Below, piece after piece: positions 43,219 to 52,561 of a DNA stretch of 64,000 bases. How positions within the stretch are numbered: the first letter of the stretch is position 1; the number at the start of each line of letters is the position of its first letter. Made by a program: the position numbers and the translations under genes. The stretch is from Paenibacillus sp. Soil750. GTDB lineage: Bacteria > Bacillota > Bacilli > Paenibacillales > NBRC-103111. The DNA is taken from assembly GCF_001428045.1 (NCBI RefSeq), contig NZ_LMSD01000041.1, positions 3,847 through 67,846 of the forward strand, given 5' to 3'. Below the pieces are notes generated by a model. It did no database searches. It saw only the letters and a program-made list of their open reading frames with translations, and had not been told where the DNA came from.

Positions 43219-43274
43219 TGCAAACGATTCAAATCCGATGTAAGATACAAATAAGCAAAAAGCAAACGCTTACA
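43219..43274. promoter_or_regulatory. cre-like sites upstream of the glycan operon
   Basis: TGCAAACGATTCAA (43219-43232) and AGCAAACGCTTACA (43261-43274) each match the cre consensus TGNAANCGNWNNCW with one mismatch. A third, TGTAAAGCGCTTACA, lies at 43350-43364. They point to CcpA control in addition to the local LacI regulator. Confidence 0.5.
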
Positions 43275-43284
43275 ATCAATTGTA

Positions 43285-43429
43285 TTAAACCGGTTTAACA
43301 AAGCGGAATAGGAAAGTTCACATCTTAGGAAGAGTACCCGCATAGCTTGTGTAAAGCGCTTACATTTTATTAAAACGGTTTAACTACATACAGGTCAAAA
43401 AAATTTATAATCTTATTAAACCGGTTTAA
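43285..43429. promoter_or_regulatory. Triple LacI-type operator TTAAACCGGTTTAA
   Basis: TTAAACCGGTTTAA occurs at 43285-43298 and 43416-43429 and the one-base variant TTAAAACGGTTTAA at 43370-43383. The first two are perfect palindromes with the central CG step typical of LacI-family operators. Spacing centre to centre is about 85 and 46 bases, so looping between sites is possible. The LacI gene in the same operon is the likely binder. Confidence 0.75.
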
Positions 43430-43522
43430 GGATATTCTGCCTTGGAGGTGAAAGGTACCGATTTTCAATTTAAGCGATAAGGCATAAGGAAGAACAAGTT
43501 TAACATTATGGAGGGGATTGGC

Positions 43523-45484
43523 TTGAAAAGAAGTGGTTTGTTTATTGGGATGATGTTGGTATTTGCAGTTGTTTTTGCGGCATGTGAGAGTGAAAGTGAA
43601 CCAAAAGCAAGCTCAGCAGTGAAAGAAACAACAGGTCCAGTTGCATCAGCGGCTACAAAGATAAGCGGATTCAAAGAAGCCCCGATGTTAGCTAAGCTTG
43701 TTACTGCAGGATCGCTTAAGCCAGTGACAGATCGGATGCCTGTTAAGGAAGATATTATGGTCGAAAAGGTAACGGATGAGATCGGTAAGTACGGCGGAGA
43801 CTGGAAAATGCCTTGGGCAGGACCCAATGATCGCTGGACGGTTGGTGCACCGACCGAGGAGTCGCTCTTCCGTTTTAATAAGGATGGAAGTACGGTTGAG
43901 CCAAACGTTGCCAAAAGCTTTGAAGTGAATAAAGACTCAACGGAATTCACGATCCATTTGAGAAAAGGAATGAAATGGTCAGATGGTATGCCTTTTACAG
44001 CAGATGATGTCCTGTTCTATTGGGAACATATGCTTACGAAAGAAACATTCGGTAAAAAGATTTATGATGCTTACTACTCCATCGATCCTGTATCCGGAGA
44101 AAAGGCATTGGCAACCGTGACTAAAGTGGATGATTATACGTTTAAAATTACTCATAAATATCCTAGCGTACTATTTCTAGAGCGTGTTGCTATTGATAAC
44201 AAATGGTTCTTTGCACCGGCACATTTCCAAAAAACGATCTTACCTGAGTTTGTAGGTGATGCGAAGGCGCTTGAAATTGCGAAGCAATGGGGCTTTGCCG
44301 ATGTGAAATCTTTCTTGGTAGCAACAGGCTATTACGATTGGATTAATCCTCAGATCCCAAACTTAAGACCTTGGGTAGCTAAAAACGATCCGAATAGTGA
44401 TCAATTTATTATGGAGCGTAATCCTTACTATTGGAAAGTGGATAGCGAAGGCAATCAACTGCCTTATATGGACCGTCTCGTAGCAACCAAAGTGCAGGAT
44501 CCAGCACAAAGAGTTCTTGGCGCATTAGCTGGCGATTATAATCTACTTGACTTTGATTTTAAAGATTTCACGGTATTGAAAGAAAATGAGAAAAAAGCTG
44601 GGTTCACTGTCACGCCTTGGACGCAAGCAGCATGGTCGAGTGCGGGTCTTCAATTCAATCAGACTATAGGTGATCCTAATCTGCGTAAGCTTTTCCAAGA
44701 CATTAAATTTAGAGAAGCTGTTTCTGTTGCGGTCGACCGCAAAGAAATTTCAGAAATTGTAACGAACGGCTTAGGAGCTCCTCAACAAGCTTCCGTTCCG
44801 GAAGGCTTGGTTGGCTATCAAAAGGGCTGGGCCGATCAATGGAGTAAATTTGATCCGGCACGAGCGAATCAACTTCTGGATGAAATTGGTTTGACGAAAC
44901 GTGATAAAAACAATTTCCGTTTGAACGCTGACGGATCTGATCTAACGATTACGGTTATTGAGAACACAACGAATACAGCAACTTTCTTGGAATTAGTCAA
45001 AAAATATTATGAAAAAGTGGGTATCAAGGTAGATATCAAAGTTGTAGATGCCGGTACGCATAATGATCTCAAATACGCGAATAAGATCCCAGCAACGACA
45101 GAAAATATTTCGCTCGTCAATGTAGCGTTTAGACCAGATACACTTGTACCGCTGCGCGTATTGACACCATGGCTTGGAAATTATGGCTTGTACACGTCAT
45201 CCAATGGGAAAGACGGCGTTAAGCCGGAAGGTGATATCGCGTTGATTTTGGATTACTGGAATAAAGTTAAATCTTCGACAACCAAGGAAGATATTACGAA
45301 GTGGAGCAATGAAATCATTAAACTCAATCAAAAAAATCAATGGCTGATTGGTTATGCAGGCCCAACACCTAAGCTGATTGTTGCATCTAACAAGATCGGC
45401 AACGTGCCTAAGAATTTAATTTATGCGGATGAATTCCGCAGCTTAGGTCATGGACATCCGTCTCAATTCTTTATTAAACAATAG
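43523..45484 (+). CDS. Family 5 ABC transporter substrate-binding lipoprotein
   Basis: A large extracellular binding protein (about 653 residues) of the Opp/Dpp type. The lipobox is VFAAC. The SBP_bac_5 domain shows LRKGMKWSDGMPFTADDVLFYWEHM, FKITHKYPS and FREAVSVAVDRKEI. In this family, members of this length next to glycosidases usually bind oligosaccharides rather than peptides. The start is TTG at 43523, six bases after GGAGGGG; the ATG at 43508 overlaps that site. It is the first gene under the triple operator. Confidence 0.9.
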   Translation: MKRSGLFIGMMLVFAVVFAACESESEPKASSAVKETTGPVASAATKISGFKEAPMLAKLVTAGSLKPVTDRMPVKEDIMVEKVTDEIGKYGGDWKMPWAGPNDRWTVGAPTEESLFRFNKDGSTVEPNVAKSFEVNKDSTEFTIHLRKGMKWSDGMPFTADDVLFYWEHMLTKETFGKKIYDAYYSIDPVSGEKALATVTKVDDYTFKITHKYPSVLFLERVAIDNKWFFAPAHFQKTILPEFVGDAKALEIAKQWGFADVKSFLVATGYYDWINPQIPNLRPWVAKNDPNSDQFIMERNPYYWKVDSEGNQLPYMDRLVATKVQDPAQRVLGALAGDYNLLDFDFKDFTVLKENEKKAGFTVTPWTQAAWSSAGLQFNQTIGDPNLRKLFQDIKFREAVSVAVDRKEISEIVTNGLGAPQQASVPEGLVGYQKGWADQWSKFDPARANQLLDEIGLTKRDKNNFRLNADGSDLTITVIENTTNTATFLELVKKYYEKVGIKVDIKVVDAGTHNDLKYANKIPATTENISLVNVAFRPDTLVPLRVLTPWLGNYGLYTSSNGKDGVKPEGDIALILDYWNKVKSSTTKEDITKWSNEIIKLNQKNQWLIGYAGPTPKLIVASNKIGNVPKNLIYADEFRSLGHGHPSQFFIKQ

Positions 45485-45499
45485 ATCATTGGTAACGAC

Positions 45500-45528
45500 A
45501 TACTGGGGAAAGTTGATTTCCCCAGTAT
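45500..45528 (+). repeat. Intra-operon stem-loop after the binding-protein gene
   Basis: ATACTGGGGAAA and TTTCCCCAGTAT form a perfect 12 bp stem with a five-base loop and no T-run. It is placed like the hairpin at 20427 and probably sets a higher level of binding protein than of permeases. Confidence 0.75.
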
Positions 45529-45574
45529 ACGTTTCAAGAGAATCATCGAATTAACCGGAGAGGACAGGATCTAG

Positions 45575-46573
45575 ATGCTCCAATATATTTTAAGAAGAAT
45601 CATTATGGTCATACCCGTCGTTTTTGTTATATCCGTAATCGTCTTCTATATCATTCAATTACCTCCAGGTGACTATGTTTCATCGTATGCGGCGAAGATG
45701 TCTGCAGCGGGTGAAGTCATGACACAAGCAGATATTGCTGAAATGAGAGCTGCTTTAAAATTGGATCAACATTGGTTTATTCAATATTTGGATTGGATGA
45801 AAAACATATTCACCGATTTCAACTTCGGATACTCATTTAGCTATAACAAGCCTGTATTGAGCGTGATATCGCAATTTATGGCGTTAACCTTGATCGTTTC
45901 TCTGGCGACGATGGTATTTACGTACGCGGTGGCTATTCCGATCGGGATTTATTGTGCAGTAAAGCAATATTCCATCGGTGATTACATTTTCTCAGCATTC
46001 GGTTTCCTTGGCATGGCTACACCTCACTTTTTAATGGCGATCATTCTCATGTATCTGTCCTACGTATATTTTGGTGATCCATTGTTAGGTTTGTTTTCGA
46101 GTGAATACGCAAGTGCGGCATGGTCGATGGGCAAAATTCTTGACTTGCTGAAACATATGATTATCCCTGTTATTGTCATTGGTTTAGCGAATACAGCAGA
46201 ACTCATTCGAGTTATGAGAGGGCAAATGCTGGACGAATTGAATAAGCCGAATGTGGTGACGGCACGGTCCAAAGGCTTATCGGAAACGAAAATATTACTG
46301 AAATACCCGACGCGCGCTGCGCTCAACCCGATCGTAAGTACCCTTGGATGGTCATTAACGTCCATTTTTACAGGTTCAACGATTACAGCGATTGTTCTGA
46401 ATTTGCCGATTCAAGGTCCAGTCATGTACAACGCATTATTAGCTCAGGATATGTATCTGGCAGGCACGTGGTTATTATTTATGGCCGTGTTAACGGTTGT
46501 GGGAACATTAATTTCGGATATCTTGTTGGCATGGCTTGATCCCAAAATTCGCACGGCATTCAGAGGTGTGTGA
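45575..46573 (+). CDS. Opp-type ABC transporter permease (OppB-like)
   Basis: A 332-residue permease with six helices. The typical N-terminus MLQYILRRIIMVIPVVFVISV is followed by an extracellular loop, and the EAA-type loop is DELNKPNVVTARSKGLSETKILLKYPTRAALNPIV. First of four genes coding for the membrane and motor parts of the importer. Confidence 0.93.
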   Translation: MLQYILRRIIMVIPVVFVISVIVFYIIQLPPGDYVSSYAAKMSAAGEVMTQADIAEMRAALKLDQHWFIQYLDWMKNIFTDFNFGYSFSYNKPVLSVISQFMALTLIVSLATMVFTYAVAIPIGIYCAVKQYSIGDYIFSAFGFLGMATPHFLMAIILMYLSYVYFGDPLLGLFSSEYASAAWSMGKILDLLKHMIIPVIVIGLANTAELIRVMRGQMLDELNKPNVVTARSKGLSETKILLKYPTRAALNPIVSTLGWSLTSIFTGSTITAIVLNLPIQGPVMYNALLAQDMYLAGTWLLFMAVLTVVGTLISDILLAWLDPKIRTAFRGV

Positions 46574-46576
46574 CCT

Positions 46577-47722
46577 ATGAAACCAATAACATCAATAGGA
46601 AATCAAATATCGACCAGATTCAAGCGTCCCAAAAACAACGATGTCTACTACAGCTCACAGTGGCGTCTTATCTATCGCAGGTTGAAAAAACATAAATTAG
46701 CTCGTGTCAGTTTAATTATTTTAGGCTTATTCTACTTAGCTGCGATCTTTGCTCAGTTCATTGCGCCTTATGGATTACAAAGCTACGACAGTAAATATGT
46801 TAATGCGCCTCCTACGAAACTGAGCTTCAAGGACGCGGAAGGCCATTTTCATATGAGACCATTTGTTAATGAGCTCAAATCTGGCAGAGATCCTGTTACA
46901 CTGCGGAAAATGTTTGTGCAGGACGAGAGTGTTCGTCATCCGCTGCGTTTCTTGGTAAAAGGGGAAAGCTACAAATTTCTTGGCTTGATCCCAACGAAAA
47001 CCCACCTATTTGGTGTAGATGAGCCCGGTCGTATCTTTCTTTTCGGTACAGATGGTATGGGCAGAGATTTATTGTCGCGTGTTGTTCTGGGTAGTCAAAT
47101 TTCATTAAGTATCCCGCTCATTGGCGTGTTTATAAGCTTCGTCTTAGGCTTGTTTATCGGAGGCATATCCGGTTATTTCGGTGGATGGATTGACTCTGTT
47201 ATTCAGCGGTTCATTGAAATCATTCGTTCCTTTCCAACGCTTCCTTTATGGATGGCCTTATCAGCTGCCATACCAGCCCGCGTTCCCGTCGTGACCATGT
47301 ATCTGTATATCGTCATCATCTTTGCATTCATCGGTTGGACGGATTTAGCTAGGGTTGCGAGAGGAAAGTTTATATCATTAAAAAATGAAGAATATGTTTT
47401 AGCAGCTAAAATAGCCGGTGTTAGCGACGCTAAAATTATCATAAAGCATCTTTTGCCTGGATTTATCTCCTATTTGGTTGTGGCGACGACACTTGCCATC
47501 CCAGGTATGATTCTGGGGGAGACAGCGATGAGCTTTCTAGGACTTGGCATACGATCTCCTGCGACCAGCTGGGGTGTACTCCTTCAGGAAGCACAGCAAA
47601 TTGAGAACATTGCTTTGTATCCTTGGAAGCTAATTCCACTCGGATTTGTCATTGTTACCGTATTAACGTTTAACTTTCTAGGCGACGGTTTGCGTGATGC
47701 AGCCGATCCATACAAGAAATAA
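46577..47722 (+). CDS. Opp-type ABC transporter permease (OppC-like)
   Basis: A 381-residue permease with a long cytoplasmic N-terminus, a first helix (LARVSLIILGLFYLAAIFAQF), an extended external loop of about 110 residues, and the C-terminal five-helix domain with RGKFISLKNEEYVLAAKIAGVSDAKIIIKHLLPG. The loop with FLFGTDGMGRDLLSRVVLGSQISL is a family mark. It starts three bases after the OppB-like stop. Confidence 0.93.
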   Translation: MKPITSIGNQISTRFKRPKNNDVYYSSQWRLIYRRLKKHKLARVSLIILGLFYLAAIFAQFIAPYGLQSYDSKYVNAPPTKLSFKDAEGHFHMRPFVNELKSGRDPVTLRKMFVQDESVRHPLRFLVKGESYKFLGLIPTKTHLFGVDEPGRIFLFGTDGMGRDLLSRVVLGSQISLSIPLIGVFISFVLGLFIGGISGYFGGWIDSVIQRFIEIIRSFPTLPLWMALSAAIPARVPVVTMYLYIVIIFAFIGWTDLARVARGKFISLKNEEYVLAAKIAGVSDAKIIIKHLLPGFISYLVVATTLAIPGMILGETAMSFLGLGIRSPATSWGVLLQEAQQIENIALYPWKLIPLGFVIVTVLTFNFLGDGLRDAADPYKK

Positions 47723-47745
47723 ACTAAGGTAAGGCGGGGAATGTC

Positions 47746-48801
47746 ATGACATTAAAAGCTGTTATTGATTCACAATCCGAACTACCCTTACTGTCCGTGC
47801 AAGACCTCAAGATTCGTATTCAGATGGATAATGGGGAAATGAGGGCCGTAGATGGCGTTGATTTTGATATAAAAAGAGGGAAAACACTTGGACTGGTTGG
47901 CGAGTCTGGCTGTGGGAAAAGCTTAACCAGCAGAGCTATTATCAGCATTAATCCTAAAGAGTGCGAAACTTCCGGTAAGATTGTGTATCACTCTACGTCG
48001 GAGAAGGAGTTACATGAATTAAATTTGTTATCGCTTGATACAAAGGGGAAACAAATTCGATCCATTCGCGGCCGGAAAATTGCGATGATTTTTCAAGAGC
48101 CGATGACGGCATTTTCACCGATGTATACCATTGGCAATCAGATCATGGAATCGATCCTCATCCACCGCACCAAAGATAAAAAAGAAGCGAAAAAAATCGC
48201 ACTTGAAATGTTAAGCAAAGTGGGCATTTCGGATGAAGCGAAAAGATTTGACCAGTACCCGCATGAATTCTCGGGTGGTATGCGTCAGCGGGCGATGATC
48301 TCCATGGCCTTATCCTGTAATCCGGAATTGTTAATCGCCGATGAACCTACGACTGCGCTCGATGTTACCATTCAAGCCCAAGTGATGGAGCTGATGAAGG
48401 GTCTTCAGAAAGAGTTTGGCATGGCGATATTACTCGTAACGCATGATCTGGGCATCATTGCAGAGATGTGCGATGAAGTAGCTGTCATGTATTTAGGGAA
48501 GATTGTGGAGCAGTCGACCGTAGGCGAAATTTTTAAAAATCCCAAACATCCTTATACCAAAGGCTTGCTCAATTCGATGCCTAAGTTAGCTGGAAATAGA
48601 AATAAACGATTAGAATCGATCGAGGGTACCGTTCCGATGCCAATCGATATGCCTCCGATGTGCGGTTTCTATGACCGATGCAAAGATCGGATTGAAGGGG
48701 TATGCAACAAACAAGCCGTTCCTAAAACGCGAATATCCGATAACCATATGGTTAGATGTTTCCTTTACACGAAGGAAGGTGAGGAGCGTACCTATGTCTA
48801 A
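47746..48801 (+). CDS. Opp-type ABC transporter ATPase (OppD-like)
   Basis: A 351-residue ATPase: Walker A GESGCGKS, signature FSGGMRQRAMI, Walker B LLIADEPTTALD, H-loop THD. The C-terminal oligopeptide/dipeptide extension includes CGFYDRCKDRIEGVC, possibly metal-binding. Its stop overlaps the start of the next ATPase gene. Confidence 0.94.
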   Translation: MTLKAVIDSQSELPLLSVQDLKIRIQMDNGEMRAVDGVDFDIKRGKTLGLVGESGCGKSLTSRAIISINPKECETSGKIVYHSTSEKELHELNLLSLDTKGKQIRSIRGRKIAMIFQEPMTAFSPMYTIGNQIMESILIHRTKDKKEAKKIALEMLSKVGISDEAKRFDQYPHEFSGGMRQRAMISMALSCNPELLIADEPTTALDVTIQAQVMELMKGLQKEFGMAILLVTHDLGIIAEMCDEVAVMYLGKIVEQSTVGEIFKNPKHPYTKGLLNSMPKLAGNRNKRLESIEGTVPMPIDMPPMCGFYDRCKDRIEGVCNKQAVPKTRISDNHMVRCFLYTKEGEERTYV

Positions 48802-49810
48802 ACCTATTTTGAAAGTAAACCATCTAATCAAAAACTTTGAAGTAAAAGACAAAAATAAATTGTTTGCTAGGCCTTCATCCGTTCGTGTGTTGAACGATGT
48901 TTCTTTCGAACTCATGGAGGGAGAAACGCTAAGTATAGTTGGTGAATCAGGCTGTGGGAAAACAACGCTAGGCCGTTGCATCGTGAGGGGAATGAATGCT
49001 TCCTCTGGGGAAGTGATCTACCATACGGAAAGCGATGAGCAAGTTGATTTTCTAGGCCTTCGCGGGAAGGAATTCAAGAAATTCAGGAAAGATATTCAGA
49101 TGATCTTTCAGGATCCGTATTCCTCACTAAGTCCGAGAATGAGTGTGTATGACATTATTTCGGAGCCGTTACTCGCTAATTTTAAGCTAACGAAAGCGGA
49201 GCTGGATGAAAAAGTAACCTTAATCGCTGAGAAAACGGGATTGAATGTCAGCTACCTCAAGCGTTATCCGCATGCCTTCTCTGGGGGACAAAGACAGCGT
49301 ATCGCGATTGCCCGTGCACTTATTTCCAATCCTAGACTCATCGTCTGCGATGAAGCCGTATCGGCCTTGGATGTGTCAATCAAAGCACAAATTATTAATT
49401 TGTTGAAGGATTTGCAGAAGCAGCTTCAGATTACGTATATTTTCATCTCGCATGATTTATCTATCGTACAAAATATTTCTGACCGTGTGGCAGTGATGCA
49501 CTTGGGCCGGATTGTCGAGTTAGCACCTGTGGATTCCCTATTTCAAACGCCTAAGCATCCTTATTCGGAGGCACTTCTGTCAGCCGTACCGGAGCCAGAC
49601 CCGGATTATAAGAAGGACCGAATCATTCTCGAAGGTGAAGTACCGAATCCGGCCAATCCTCCTAGCGGGTGTCATTTCCATCCTAGGTGTATGTATAAGA
49701 CCGACAAATGTGTGAAGGAAGAACCGAAGCTGCAGGATCTAGGCAACAAACATTACGCAGCTTGTCATTATGCTGATCAATTAAACTTAAGAGGTGTCGT
49801 ACATGAGTAA
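48794..49810 (+). CDS. Opp-type ABC transporter ATPase (OppF-like)
   Basis: The second ATPase, 338 residues: GESGCGKTT, FSGGQRQRIAI, LIVCDEAVSALD and SHDL, plus the C-terminal segment with HPRCMYKTDKCVKEEP. Walker B ends CDEAV rather than the usual DEPT, a normal variant in OppF-like proteins. The ATG at 48794 overlaps the preceding stop by eight bases and its own stop overlaps the HAD gene by eight bases, indicating coupled translation. Confidence 0.93.
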   Translation: MSKPILKVNHLIKNFEVKDKNKLFARPSSVRVLNDVSFELMEGETLSIVGESGCGKTTLGRCIVRGMNASSGEVIYHTESDEQVDFLGLRGKEFKKFRKDIQMIFQDPYSSLSPRMSVYDIISEPLLANFKLTKAELDEKVTLIAEKTGLNVSYLKRYPHAFSGGQRQRIAIARALISNPRLIVCDEAVSALDVSIKAQIINLLKDLQKQLQITYIFISHDLSIVQNISDRVAVMHLGRIVELAPVDSLFQTPKHPYSEALLSAVPEPDPDYKKDRIILEGEVPNPANPPSGCHFHPRCMYKTDKCVKEEPKLQDLGNKHYAACHYADQLNLRGVVHE

Positions 49811-50372
49811 ACCAACAACGAAAGATCATATAGCGATTGATCCCAATGCGAAGAAACTGATTGTTTTCCTGGACTGTGGAGATACCATCATTGATGAAGG
49901 AACCGAAATTAGAGATGATCATGATATTGTGATTAAAGCTGATCTGATTCCTGGGGCTGATGTGATGGTGCGGACACTTGCCGAACGTGGCTATATCCTG
50001 GCTCTTGTAGCTGACGGGAGAGCGCAATCGTTCAAAAATATGCTAACAGATCATGGCTTGTATGATTATTTTACCACGATGATTTATTCCGAAACGATTA
50101 AGGACTCAAAACCAAGTCCTCGTATGTTTAAAGCCGCGATGGGCGCGTTAGAACTCACAGAGCAGGACTGCTCAAGAATCGTCATGGTGGGTAACAACCT
50201 AAGCCGAGACGTGAAAGGTGCTAATCAAATGGGGATTACGAGCATCTTCTTGAGCTGGACGTCAAGGTACCCGAAGGTGCATGAAGACGAAAGTCAAAGA
50301 CCTGATTATACCATTAGCAATCCGGTAGATTTAATTGACTTGGTCGAGAAGCTTAATGCACAATTGGAATAA
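49803..50372 (+). CDS. HAD family hydrolase
   Basis: A cytoplasmic HAD phosphatase of about 189 residues, coupled to the importer genes. Motif I reads FLDCGDT: the nucleophile D24 is present but the usual Asp two residues later is Gly26, with D27 next. Motif II (LVADGRAQS), the Lys of motif III (SKPSPRMF) and motif IV (VMVGNNLSRDVKGA) are visible. It probably removes phosphate from a sugar phosphate made in this pathway. Whether the changed motif I alters catalysis cannot be told. Confidence 0.85.
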   Translation: MSKPTTKDHIAIDPNAKKLIVFLDCGDTIIDEGTEIRDDHDIVIKADLIPGADVMVRTLAERGYILALVADGRAQSFKNMLTDHGLYDYFTTMIYSETIKDSKPSPRMFKAAMGALELTEQDCSRIVMVGNNLSRDVKGANQMGITSIFLSWTSRYPKVHEDESQRPDYTISNPVDLIDLVEKLNAQLE

Positions 50373-50406
50373 ATGGATATTGTAACGAAGGGATGTTTAC
50401 CCGAAC

Positions 50407-51453
50407 ATGGCAAAAATTGATGATGTTGCAAGGCTAGCTAAAGTCTCAAAAGGGACAGTTTCCAATGTCTTTAGCCAAAAAAGACCGACAAGCAACGAAG
50501 TCAGAGAGCGTGTGATGAGTGTTTCTAGACAATTAAATTATGTCCCTAATCATACTGCGCGAAGCTTGGTTACCAAGAAAACGATGGCCATTGGCTTAAC
50601 CATACCGCACGGCAGCTTCTTCTTTAGCGCATTTCATACGCAGTTTATCAACGGGGTCATTCTGGAAGCAGCTTATTATGGGTATAGGGTCCTATTAGAT
50701 ATCATTCCTGTACATGAGGTGAAAACGCCATTTTTGACGAGTTATCCGATAGATGGTGCTGTTGTGATGAGGCCTACGGCCAATGATGAACGAATCAACC
50801 TCATGCATATGGGACAGATCCCTTTTGTGACGGTAGGTCATGTGATGAATGAAAACATAGAGCATTCTCCAAGCGTAGATAACGATAATGGACAGATGAT
50901 GTCCAATATTTGCGAGTATTTAGTTGGCAAAGGCCATAAAGATATTATGTTTTTGAATGCGAATGAGCATATGACCGTTTCTATTGACCGAAAAGCTAGC
51001 TTCATTCAAGCCATGAAGGATCGTGGGCTAGACGTGGAGGAGCACATGATTCATCATAAGCCTGAGCTGAACTCAAGTGAATATATGGATTATGGATATG
51101 AAGAGACGATCGATATTCTCGGTAAGCAAAAGAAAACAGTGACCGCAATTATTGCGGACGATGATCGTACCGCATTCAGTGTTCTTAATGCCATTAAGGA
51201 TCTAAATCTTAGTGTACCTGGGGATGTCTCATTATTTGTGATATGCGGAGATAACTCGATGATGGTGCAATCGAACCCGTCTTTGACGAGCATGGATTTG
51301 CAGCCATCTGAATTAGGTGCCCAATCTGTCCGATTGTTAATGCATCAATTAGGTGTTCTGCAAGGTGATTATGATGAAAATATCATTGTTGAAGGCAAAA
51401 TTATAGAGCGAAATTCAGTCTCGACGATTGGTCACGAGGAAGATCGCAAATAA
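50407..51453 (+). CDS. LacI family transcriptional regulator
   Basis: A 348-residue repressor: HTH at the N-terminus (KIDDVARLAKVSKGTVSNVF, hinge YVPNHTARSLVTKKT) and a periplasmic-binding-protein-like ligand domain. It is encoded inside the operon it most likely controls through the TTAAACCGGTTTAA sites at 43.3 kb. The inducer would be a mono- or oligosaccharide derived from the imported glycan. Confidence 0.93.
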   Translation: MAKIDDVARLAKVSKGTVSNVFSQKRPTSNEVRERVMSVSRQLNYVPNHTARSLVTKKTMAIGLTIPHGSFFFSAFHTQFINGVILEAAYYGYRVLLDIIPVHEVKTPFLTSYPIDGAVVMRPTANDERINLMHMGQIPFVTVGHVMNENIEHSPSVDNDNGQMMSNICEYLVGKGHKDIMFLNANEHMTVSIDRKASFIQAMKDRGLDVEEHMIHHKPELNSSEYMDYGYEETIDILGKQKKTVTAIIADDDRTAFSVLNAIKDLNLSVPGDVSLFVICGDNSMMVQSNPSLTSMDLQPSELGAQSVRLLMHQLGVLQGDYDENIIVEGKIIERNSVSTIGHEEDRK

Positions 51454-51463
51454 GGGAGCGAAC

Positions 51464-52561
51464 ATGATGAGTAATAAACAATGGAACGTAGGCATTATTG
51501 GCCTTGGCGGTATCGGCGATTATCATATGAACAATCTTGCGAAAATTCACAATACAAACGTTGTCGCCATCTGTGATGTGAATGCGAAAGCGGTGGAACA
51601 GGTCGGTGAGCGTCTGAATTTGCCAGCTGAGAAGCGATACACGGATTATCGAGCCATCATAGCTGATCCTGACATCGATTTCGTCATTTCAGGCGTATCC
51701 AATAAGTTCCATTGTGACATCTTGAAAGTGGCGATTGCATGCGGTAAACCGATATTTTCGGAGAAGCCTTTTACCCGAACCATGGAGGAGGCGGATGACT
51801 TAATACGGTTGTATGAAGCAAATCCGATACCATGTATGATCGGCTTCTCGTATCGGTATAGACCTTGCTTCCAATATGTGAAGCAGCTCGTTACGGACGG
51901 TGCTTTAGGCCGAATCCGGCATATCGCTGCGCACTATTTGCAAGAGGAAAACGCGCCAATGTTTAATAAGGAATACACGTGGCGATTTAATAAAGAGATG
52001 GCAGGATCCGGCATATTAGCGGATATTGGCTCGCATATGGTGGATGCGGCACGCTTTTTTGTAGGCGAATTTACGCAGGTGTCAGGTATGATGACCACGT
52101 TCACGGATCGCCGATTGGATAAGCGAACAGGGGAGTACGCCGAAGTTGATGTGGATGATTTTACTGGCTTTCAATGTGTATTAGAGGGCGGCGTGATGGG
52201 GTCGTTCTATACCCATAAGAATGCAATTGGCACGGGGAATCAATTCAACGTTACCTTATTTGGCGACTTGGGTACGGTCCGAATGTCAGTTGAAAAGCCA
52301 AATGAGGTTCATTTGACGATCAGATCGGGCGAAAATCTACAACTGACCGAATCTGTCATTCACTTGGATGAGAAATCAATGAAGCCGATGCTGCAGGACT
52401 TTGTAGATTATTTGGAGCAAAAGAACTCTTCTTCGCTCCCGACCATTATCGATGGATACCGTAACCAACAAGTGCTGCAAGCCATCATAGATTCAGCGCA
52501 AGACGGCGTAACGAGAAGCTTATCGCACCATTCGAATGTGAAAAGGGAGGAGCTTGTATGA
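51464..52561 (+). CDS. Gfo/Idh/MocA family oxidoreductase
   Basis: A 365-residue NAD(P)-dependent sugar oxidoreductase with the Rossmann motif VGIIGLGGIGDYH, the EKP motif (FSEKPFTRTMEEA) containing the catalytic Lys, and the alpha/beta C-terminal domain with DIGSHMVDAARFF. It may oxidise a sugar or make/use a 3-keto sugar. ATG at 51464 follows AAGGGAGCG. Its stop overlaps the ThuA-like start (ATGA), so the two act together. Confidence 0.92.
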   Translation: MMSNKQWNVGIIGLGGIGDYHMNNLAKIHNTNVVAICDVNAKAVEQVGERLNLPAEKRYTDYRAIIADPDIDFVISGVSNKFHCDILKVAIACGKPIFSEKPFTRTMEEADDLIRLYEANPIPCMIGFSYRYRPCFQYVKQLVTDGALGRIRHIAAHYLQEENAPMFNKEYTWRFNKEMAGSGILADIGSHMVDAARFFVGEFTQVSGMMTTFTDRRLDKRTGEYAEVDVDDFTGFQCVLEGGVMGSFYTHKNAIGTGNQFNVTLFGDLGTVRMSVEKPNEVHLTIRSGENLQLTESVIHLDEKSMKPMLQDFVDYLEQKNSSSLPTIIDGYRNQQVLQAIIDSAQDGVTRSLSHHSNVKREELV

